A program made the position numbers and the translations under genes. Below, one piece after another: positions 1-4,449 of a stretch of 5,740 bases of DNA. Under the pieces are notes generated by a model. It did not search any database. It was given only the letters and a program-made list of their open reading frames with translations, and was not told the origin of the DNA. Each line of letters starts with the position of its first letter. Positions within the stretch are counted from its first letter, which is position 1. The stretch spans positions 1-5,740 of the forward strand of contig JACDAU010000201.1 of assembly GCA_013695265.1 (NCBI GenBank), given 5' to 3'. The DNA comes from Chloroflexia bacterium. Its GTDB lineage: Bacteria; Chloroflexota; Chloroflexia; Thermobaculales; Thermobaculaceae.

Positions 1-151
1 GGATAAGGCCCAGGCTCGCGAGCACGCCAGGCGCGTATCGCCGCCAGCCGCTCACCCGCACGGGCCGTGGCAGGAGTTCCGCTTCCTCGTAGTACCGGAT
101 GGCCGATGGCCTGATTCCCGCGAGCGAGGCCACCTCCCCAATGGTCAGCAT
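1..151 (-). CDS. MerR-family transcriptional regulator, N-terminal part (runs off left edge)
   Basis: The reverse strand from 151 down to 1 encodes 50 residues beginning MLTIGEVASLAGIRPSAIRY and continuing YYEEAELLPRP, then GWRRYAPGVLASLGL. This is the winged helix-turn-helix DNA-binding domain of the MerR family: the helix-turn-helix lies at residues 2-20, the conserved RYYE follows at about 19-22, and the WRRY wing is at about 36-39. The C-terminal effector-binding part, which would tell what it senses, lies outside the window. The ATG start has a good ribosome binding site (AAGGAGG on the minus strand, about 156-162). The gene is divergent from the small Cys-Cys protein at 247-606. A dyad sits between them, as is usual when a MerR protein controls its own gene and its neighbour. 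Family membership is clear; the ligand is unknown, although a heavy metal or thiol stress is a reasonable guess from the neighbour. Confidence 0.9.
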   Translation of the reverse strand, partial: MLTIGEVASLAGIRPSAIRYYEEAELLPRPVRVSGWRRYAPGVLASLGLI

Positions 152-161
152 CCCACCCTCC

Positions 162-192
162 TTGACTTCACGCGTACTTGAAGTATTACCGT
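162..192 (+). promoter_or_regulatory. Candidate MerR-type operator/promoter in the divergent gap
   Basis: The gap 152-246 contains a perfect 6-bp inverted repeat, ACTTCA (165-170), 8 bp, TGAAGT (179-184). A second, overlapping 11-bp palindrome, TACTTGAAGTA, is at 175-185. On the plus strand TTGACT (162-167) fits a -35 box; a -10 could be TACCGT (187-192, 19-bp spacer) or TATTAC (184-189, 16-bp spacer). A dyad between -35 and -10 with an over-long 19-20-bp spacer is the classic MerR-activated arrangement. On the minus strand TTGCGC (211-206), 17 bp and TAATAC (188-183) could be the regulator's own promoter. The dyad is seen directly; which -10 is used is inference. Confidence 0.55.
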
Positions 193-246
193 TGGGTGTG
201 AGAGGGCGCAAGCGTCGCGCTCTGGTACCGCAGTGGAGGTGAGACC

Positions 247-606
247 ATGGACACAGGAGAGCGACGAGGTGGGCGGGGACTGGCGGTCGCGTGCAGCCTG
301 CCGCCGGAGCAAGAGCGCGAGCGACGCGAGGAGCTTACCCAGCAACTCCTCGCGGGCAGCACCGCGATTACGAAGATCGAGGATGGCTTTGAGTACGCCT
401 TCTCCGGCGATGCCGTTTGGGCAGAGGAGATCGTCCGGTTCATAATAGAGGAGCGGGAATGCTGCCGGTTTCTCACGTTCGAGATCACCTTCGAGCCGGA
501 CCAGGGACCGATCCGGCTGCGCGTGACGGGACCGGAAGGCACCAGAGAGTTCCTCGCGCCACAGCACGACGCGACCCCAAGGAGTACGCTCGCATCGCCC
601 CAGTAG
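247..606 (+). CDS. Small uncharacterised protein with Cys-Cys motif, divergent from merR-like gene
   Basis: This 119-residue soluble protein has no signal peptide or membrane segment. The ATG at 247 is preceded by a strong GGAGGTGA site (235-242), which settles the start. It carries a cysteine near the N-terminus (Cys16, in VACSLPPEQ), a charged helix (about 20-36), and the motif EERECCRFLTFEI (68-80) with adjacent Cys72-Cys73. A beta-rich stretch follows, ending RLRVTGPEGTREFL (90-103). From memory, small proteins with a C-x-L-T/P-PEQ start and an ErxCCxFltFe core recur beside MerR-type regulators in actinobacterial and chloroflexotal genomes, but I know of no assigned function. Three cysteines could form a thiolate site for a soft metal or act as a redox trap; this is inference. 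The last 15 or so residues look like an unstructured tail. It is probably regulated by the divergent MerR protein through the dyad at 165-184. Confidence 0.8.
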   Translation: MDTGERRGGRGLAVACSLPPEQERERREELTQQLLAGSTAITKIEDGFEYAFSGDAVWAEEIVRFIIEERECCRFLTFEITFEPDQGPIRLRVTGPEGTREFLAPQHDATPRSTLASPQ

Positions 607-663
607 GGCGGGTCTCAGTGCTTGCCCTGCGGGTTATACGCAATGCGCTTGAGGCTTGATGCA

Positions 664-730
664 TGTCATCCCGAACTCCGTGAGGGATCCGTAACCCTGA
701 CTACGGATTCCTCGCACGCTCGGAATGACA
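664..730. repeat. 67-bp imperfect palindrome, likely dispersed REP/MITE-like repeat
   Basis: The left arm (664-693, starting TGTCATCCCGA and ending GATCCGTA) pairs with the right arm (702-730, starting TACGGATTCC and ending CGGAATGACA). About 22 of 30 positions match with one gap, around an 8-nt loop (694-701). The outer six and inner seven bases pair perfectly. The right arm carries the pattern GAGG-AATCC...GCTCGGAATGACA, which resembles short palindromic repeats of the type GTCATTCCGAGCG...GAGGAATC that I recall as multicopy in many environmental genomes. It lies between two convergent genes (ending at 606 and 760), so its transcript could fold into a hairpin that ends or stabilises either message. 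There is no T-run, so a simple intrinsic terminator is not supported. Confidence 0.7.
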
Positions 731-759
731 GAAGCACTACCATTCAATCGCAGTTGGTA

Positions 760-2766
760 TTAAGTGCCTGGTGGGACCTTCATGGTGTCACGCGCGATCC
801 GTGCGACGAGGAACGCCAGATCCTGGGTGAGCGTTTGGTCGCCAGCGACGATCATCCGCGCGGCGACGTTGTTCTTGCGGAACGTGAAGTAATAGACGTG
901 ACCACGCATTCCCGCCTTCAGCCTTCCGCGGTAGGCATTCGCGCCAGCGCCGAGCCCAGGCGCACCGGCCAGCCGGGTGGGCTTGGGCAGGCCGTACTCC
1001 GGCGCATCAAGGACGCTTCTGGCAACGAACGCGCTGGCGTCCCTCACTGAGTCGAAACGGTATCGCTCGTCGAGCACTCCCATCCAGTCGTCCGTGCCGG
1101 GGCGACCTCGCAGCCATTCGTGGCCAAGCAACCGCCGTCCGTTGTGCCGGGCGAGCAGCGCGCGCATCGGGGCGCTCACCTCGGCGTTCCCGCCGCGCGC
1201 GAGGCCAAGCTCCGAGAGCAGCGCCAGAGGAGTCGCCAGCGACGAGTCAGCCCGCACCGCTCCGGTGGACTCGGCGACCTCGCGGCGCACGGCGAAGATA
1301 TCGGCTGAGAGGCTGCGGCGCGATACACGCTCGTTGCGCAGGTACTCGAAGTCCTGCGTCTCACGCCGTTCCAGCAGCCGGCGAGTGTTCACGTAGTAAC
1401 CGACCACCCGCAAGGGCAGCTTTGTCTCCCGGTCGACCCATACCTTGTGCACCAACTGGCCGTGCTGATACAGACCCAGGTTTATGAGCAGGGCAGGGCG
1501 GCCCCGGAACCGCACCGAGCGGGCGCCGGCGACGCGATTCTCAGCAAACAGGTTCCGGTACTTGAACGGTATGGATTGCGGCGGTTCACTGTACGGCTTC
1601 GAAGGGTCCGCGATCAGGTGCAAGTCCACCTTCTGCTCCAGCGGAAACTCGACGCTATAGAAGCGCCCACTGCGCACGTAGACGAGGAGCCGCGGGAAGA
1701 GGGTGCTTGTCTCCACATAGCGCGCATCGCCATTGCGCTGATCGAACCAGAACTCAGTGTGTCCGCTATCGAACTTTCTTCCCGTCGTCGTCCGCCAGAC
1801 ATACCGCGATTTGATGTGCAGCACGTCCCTGGATGCCGTCACGGGCTTGTATGGCGTTCGGACCGGCGCCGGCCATTGCTGTATGCCGGAGTAAATGGAG
1901 TCACCAGCGCACGCGACCGCGCGCCTCTGCGCCCGGCGTCCGGCATCGCACTCCACGCGGGCTGCGGCGGCTGGAAGGGGAGGGCGAAAACGCGAGGCGC
2001 TACGTGAGACAGCCGTAGCCACGGGCCGAGTCGTTGTGCGCTGCGTCGTAGACGGCGGCTCTTCCGCACCTCCCAGCAGGCGAGGGGCGAGGAACACGGC
2101 GATCAGCACCAGGGCAGCGATGCCCACGAGTGGAAAGGGGAGCGAGTCGCCGTCCAGGTCGGCGTACGTCAGGTCTTCCAGCCGCTCTCCTCCGACCGGG
2201 CGCGTCGCTTCCGCAAGCGTCCGCCACGCCTCGCGCGGACTTGGGACGCCGCCGAGCGCCTGGGCGATGTGAGCGGCCTCGACGTCAATCGCGTCCGCGC
2301 CACGGCGCAGCGCAGCGGCCACGGCAGGGGTGTTCAACCCCGCGTATTCCCGTAAGTAGATGATGTCGCGCTGCGCCTGGGTGAGGGCTTGCAGCTTCGC
2401 ACCGAGTGCCTCCGTCGCCTGCCACTCCCGTGACCGAAGCAGAGGACGCTCCTCGGCAAACGAGTAGCGCGGACGAATCGGCAATCGGCGTTTGCGCGCG
2501 AGGTGCAGACCCGTGTGAAACAGCCATTGTCGGGGGTCGTGAGCGTCGCGAAGATCGTCCTCTGCGGCCAAAGCGCGCAAAAACACATCGTGCGCCATGC
2601 CTTCGGCAAGCGATGCATCATCCGTATGCAAGGCCAGGGCAGCGGTGAGCTCGCCTCCGTGTTTGCGATAGAGCCCCTCGACCATTTGGCTCAAGCGTGC
2701 GCCTCTCTTCCGCGTTCTCGTCTTCGATGCAGGTGATAGGGCAACACCGGGCGGAGGGACGTTCAA
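760..2766 (-). CDS. ECF sigma-factor-like protein fused to a transmembrane helix and LolA/RseB-like extracytoplasmic domain
   Basis: This 668-residue protein shows four parts. Residues 28-95 resemble sigma region 2 (LYRKHGGEL, VFLRALAAEDDL, then PRQWLFHTGLHLARKRR, matching the usual WLyriArNlArdrrR). Residues 118-172 resemble region 4 (LGAKLQALTQAQRDIIYLREYAGLNTPAVAAAL, in short the Lp-qR-iiyLR-yaGl pattern). Residues 209-231 form one hydrophobic helix (FPLVGIAALVLIAVFLAPRLL). A Thr/Pro/Arg-rich linker follows, with Cys273 and Cys286. Residues about 312-495 are beta-rich and include WVDRETKLPLRVVGYYVN and a closing SLSADIFAV, as in LolA/LppX/RseB-like folds. Residues 500-668 are not recognised. 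Typical ECF factors have about 180-200 residues, so this is a sigma-like protein tethered to a membrane sensor. The putative recognition helix (about 157-170) is acidic and lacks the usual Arg/Lys, so DNA binding is uncertain. The start is TTG with little Shine-Dalgarno; ATG at 2685 (Met28) or TTG at 2694 are alternatives. It is divergent from the phosphatase at 2850. Confidence 0.8.
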   Translation of the reverse strand: MNVPPPGVALSPASKTRTRKRGARLSQMVEGLYRKHGGELTAALALHTDDASLAEGMAHDVFLRALAAEDDLRDAHDPRQWLFHTGLHLARKRRLPIRPRYSFAEERPLLRSREWQATEALGAKLQALTQAQRDIIYLREYAGLNTPAVAAALRRGADAIDVEAAHIAQALGGVPSPREAWRTLAEATRPVGGERLEDLTYADLDGDSLPFPLVGIAALVLIAVFLAPRLLGGAEEPPSTTQRTTTRPVATAVSRSASRFRPPLPAAAARVECDAGRRAQRRAVACAGDSIYSGIQQWPAPVRTPYKPVTASRDVLHIKSRYVWRTTTGRKFDSGHTEFWFDQRNGDARYVETSTLFPRLLVYVRSGRFYSVEFPLEQKVDLHLIADPSKPYSEPPQSIPFKYRNLFAENRVAGARSVRFRGRPALLINLGLYQHGQLVHKVWVDRETKLPLRVVGYYVNTRRLLERRETQDFEYLRNERVSRRSLSADIFAVRREVAESTGAVRADSSLATPLALLSELGLARGGNAEVSAPMRALLARHNGRRLLGHEWLRGRPGTDDWMGVLDERYRFDSVRDASAFVARSVLDAPEYGLPKPTRLAGAPGLGAGANAYRGRLKAGMRGHVYYFTFRKNNVAARMIVAGDQTLTQDLAFLVARIARDTMKVPPGT

Positions 2767-2785
2767 CTGAACGCCGGTCCATTCT

Positions 2786-2824
2786 CTTATACCACACGCG
2801 GGCAGACGGCGGCGGCGGTATAAT
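2786..2824. promoter_or_regulatory. Back-to-back divergent -10 elements forming a 7-bp inverted repeat
   Basis: TTATACC (2787-2793) and GGTATAA (2817-2823) are perfect inverted repeats 23 bp apart. The right copy contains a perfect plus-strand -10, TATAAT (2819-2824), placing the phosphatase start site near 2831, about 19 nt before its ATG. The left copy gives TATAAG on the minus strand (2791-2786), suited to the ECF-like fusion gene, with a start site near 2779. No good -35 hexamer is visible for either; each would fall inside the shared GC-rich 23 bp. The two promoters would therefore overlap and could compete, or be controlled together by a factor binding the dyad. The elements are seen; their use is inferred. 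Confidence 0.5.
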
Positions 2825-2849
2825 CTGCTCGTTTGATGGAGGCGACGCG

Positions 2850-3614
2850 ATGTACGTGATCGGTGATGTACACGGCCAGCTCCAGAAGCTGACCCGCCTG
2901 CTCTCGGACGCTGGTCTGCTGGGTGACGCTCAGCGTTGGGCCGGGGGCGACGCGAACCTGCTGTTCATCGGCGACTACGTTGACCGCGGGCCGGACGGTG
3001 TCGGCGTGATCAAGCTGGTGATGCGGCTGCAGCGGGAGGCAGAAGCTGCGGGAGGAACGGTTCACGCGCTGCTGGGCAACCACGACGCGCTGATCCTGGC
3101 GGCGCGGCGGTTCGGCGGCACGTACTGGGTAGAATCCCGGGAGCGGAACGGTGGGAACCACGCCGACCTCGCACGCCTCGGCGATGAACACATCGAATGG
3201 ATCACGGGACAGCCCGCGATGCTCCGAGTCGACGATGTGCTCTACGCGCATGCGGACGCGACCTTCTACACGCGCTACGGCGACACCATCGAGGCGGTGA
3301 ACGCGGCGTTCGCCAAGCTCCTGCGGGGCAGTGACGAGTGCGCCTGGGACCGGCTCCTTGATGACTTCTCGGAGCGCCACGCCTTTGACGGCGCCAACGG
3401 CGAAGCGTCCGCCTCCCGGTTCCTGCGGCAGTACGGCGGCGAGCAGCTCATACACGGCCACACGCCGATCCAGAAGGTGACCGGCGCACCGCCGGAGGAG
3501 GTGACTCGCGCCCATGTCTATGCTTCGGGGGCATGCGTGAACGTGGACGGCGGGATGTACCTCGGCGGTCCGGGCTTCGTCCACTGTGTCCCGCGTGCGG
3601 TCCGACACAGTTGA
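2850..3614 (+). CDS. PPP-family metallophosphatase (Ser/Thr protein phosphatase- or ApaH-like)
   Basis: This 254-residue cytosolic enzyme has the full set of calcineurin-type metallophosphatase motifs: GDVHG (5-9, Asp6 and His8), GDYVDRG (41-47), GNHD (76-79), a histidine in LYAHAD (His134), and IHGHTP (201-206). These bind two metal ions and hydrolyse phosphomonoesters. The GDxxDRG plus GHTP pattern places it in the PPP group, which includes bacterial protein Ser/Thr phosphatases and diadenosine tetraphosphatase ApaH. The substrate cannot be decided from sequence. The start at ATG 2850 is chosen because GGAGG lies 7 nt upstream (2838-2842) and the motif GDVHG follows at once, as usual for the family; the frame is open further upstream to 2697 but without homology-like content. 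It is divergent from the ECF-like fusion gene, and a consensus TATAAT is 25 nt upstream. The reading frame ends within a hairpin. Confidence 0.92.
   Translation: MYVIGDVHGQLQKLTRLLSDAGLLGDAQRWAGGDANLLFIGDYVDRGPDGVGVIKLVMRLQREAEAAGGTVHALLGNHDALILAARRFGGTYWVESRERNGGNHADLARLGDEHIEWITGQPAMLRVDDVLYAHADATFYTRYGDTIEAVNAAFAKLLRGSDECAWDRLLDDFSERHAFDGANGEASASRFLRQYGGEQLIHGHTPIQKVTGAPPEEVTRAHVYASGACVNVDGGMYLGGPGFVHCVPRAVRHS
3583..3611 (+). other. Stable hairpin overlapping the 3' end of the phosphatase gene
   Basis: ACTGTGTC (3583-3590) and GACACAGT (3604-3611) form a perfect 8-bp stem. Inside, CCGC (3591-3594) and GCGG (3597-3600) add four more pairs, leaving only a 3-nt bulge (TCC, 3601-3603) and a tight GT loop. 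The right arm ends immediately before the TGA stop (3612-3614). No T-run follows, so it is not a standard intrinsic terminator, but it could act in Rho-dependent or hairpin-only termination or protect the mRNA 3' end. Part of the sequence is constrained by coding, so chance cannot be ruled out. Confidence 0.45.
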
Positions 3615-3812
3615 ACCGTGCGGCCCAACACAACGGGGACGGATACCTGCTCGCGCAGCGTGACCGACGAATCACATCTGGAGCTTAAGTGTCGCTTTTG
3701 CGCTACGGGTTGCCATTGCTGGAGATGATGGCGTCAATGCGGCGAAGGAGGCCAACCATTCAACCGCCCCTCCACATACAGCACTCCTCGATCCTGCACT
3801 TTCCCGATTCTA

Positions 3813-3840
3813 TTGACAGCATCACGTAATACTGTATAAT
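3813..3840 (+). promoter_or_regulatory. Consensus sigma70 promoter of the MerR-VWA operon
   Basis: TTGACA (3813-3818) and TATAAT (3835-3840) are both perfect consensus hexamers, separated by 16 bp. The transcription start should fall near 3847, giving a short leader to the GTG at 3871. A small dyad, ATAC-T-GTAT (3829-3837), overlaps the left half of the -10 and is a candidate operator. The spacer is shorter than the 19-20 bp used by MerR-activated promoters, which favours a constitutively strong promoter that is repressed rather than activated. The stretch upstream of it, 3615-3812, shows no gene or other element I can support. Confidence 0.85.
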
Positions 3841-3854
3841 GGGCGCAGTGAAGT

Positions 3855-3860
3855 AGGAGG
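3855..3860 (+). promoter_or_regulatory. Ribosome binding site AGGAGG that decides the MerR-like start
   Basis: A perfect AGGAGG lies at 3855-3860. The first in-frame GTG (3862) is only 1 nt away, too close to be used efficiently. The next GTG (3871) is 10 nt away and is the better start. The ATG at 3892 is 31 nt away, with only a weak GGAG (3885-3888) nearby. Confidence 0.7.
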
Positions 3861-3870
3861 TGTGTACAGG

Positions 3871-4449
3871 GTGGAGGATCGGTCGGAGCCCATGGGGATA
3901 TCGGAGCTGGCCGAGCGGGCGGGCGTCAGCCTGCGCACCGTGCGCTACTACGTGAGCGAGGGGCTGCTGCCCCCGCCAGGCGGCTCGCGCGCCAACCCCA
4001 TCTACAGCTACGAACACCTGCTGCGCCTTCGGGCAATCAGGCTGCTCAAAGTGCAGTACCTCCCGCTCACCGAGGTCCGCAACCGCCTCGAGGGGATGTC
4101 GCTCGCGGAGCTCGAGCAGCTGGTTGCGTCCCTGCCCGAGGAGCCAAAGAAGGACAGCGCGGCGGACTTCCTCGCCTCGATCATGCCCCAGGGCCTGGTC
4201 GTGCGCGATCTGCCCGCACCATCCCGCCGTGACCGGGAGCACTCGCCTCCCAGGGACGCGAAAGTTAGTGGGCACTCCGTTTGGCACCGCGTCGCACTTG
4301 CACCGGGCGTCGAGCTGCACTACCAGCCCACGGGCGACCGGGACCGCGACCGGGTTATCGCGCGGTTGATCAAGAAGGCGATGGACCTGCTCGGCAACCC
4401 GCCCGTGGGCACCGAGCGGCGACCTCAGGAGAAAGGGGAGAACCTATGA
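3871..4449 (+). CDS. MerR-family regulator, first gene of operon with VWA protein
   Basis: Using the GTG at 3871 the protein has 192 residues. Residues 8-32 (MGISELAERAGVS, then LRTVRYYVSEGLLPPP) are the MerR winged helix-turn-helix; the wing and second helical pair follow (about 40-75, with IYSYEHLLRLRAIRLLK). Residues 76-105 are a helical dimerisation-like segment. The C-terminus is not one of the known metal or drug sensors: there is no cysteine at all, and after a charged linker it has a compact block VWHRVALAPGVELHYQP (137-153) followed by a helix (159-175, DRVIARLIKKAMDLL). That block probably senses a ligand or partner, unknown. The stop overlaps the VWA start by ATGA, so the two are co-transcribed and probably translationally coupled. 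A natural guess is that it regulates its own operon through the dyad at 3829-3837. A GTG at 3862 would add three residues. Confidence 0.88.
   Translation: MEDRSEPMGISELAERAGVSLRTVRYYVSEGLLPPPGGSRANPIYSYEHLLRLRAIRLLKVQYLPLTEVRNRLEGMSLAELEQLVASLPEEPKKDSAADFLASIMPQGLVVRDLPAPSRRDREHSPPRDAKVSGHSVWHRVALAPGVELHYQPTGDRDRDRVIARLIKKAMDLLGNPPVGTERRPQEKGENL

Noticed and set aside
200..224. Possible hairpin in the 5' leader of the Cys-Cys gene (AGAG-GG-CGC with GCGCTCT)
   Set aside because: Only about seven pairs with a two-base bulge in a GC-rich region, not near enough to the ribosome binding site to suggest a switch.
622..1050. Plus-strand open frame (142 residues) crossing the palindrome and the 3' end of the fusion gene
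   Set aside because: It translates through the palindromic repeat and then antisense to the fusion gene; no ribosome binding site, no domain.
1447..2007. Plus-strand open frame (186 residues) inside the sigma-like fusion gene
   Set aside because: It is antisense to the LolA-like part of a continuous 668-residue frame and has no motif or start signal.
2787..3608. Minus-strand open frame (273 residues) opposite the metallophosphatase
   Set aside because: It is fully overlapped by a gene with all phosphatase motifs, and its translation has no recognisable features and an Arg/Val-rich composition typical of a shadow frame.
3615..3720. Search for an intrinsic terminator after the phosphatase gene
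   Set aside because: No stem followed by a T-run is present; short matches such as GCTCGCGCAGC have only three-base arms, and the TTTT at about 3695 lies in the loop of a weak stem.
3725..3829. Possible 34-codon open frame (ATG ATG GCG ... TAA) before the MerR promoter
   Set aside because: GGAG touches the first ATG, so spacing is poor; the peptide is of no recognisable kind, and the frame runs through the -35 and into the spacer of the next promoter. Too weak to annotate.
3760..4320. Minus-strand open frame (186 residues) opposite the second MerR gene
   Set aside because: It overlaps a clear helix-turn-helix gene and runs through the consensus promoter; no ribosome binding site or domain supports it.
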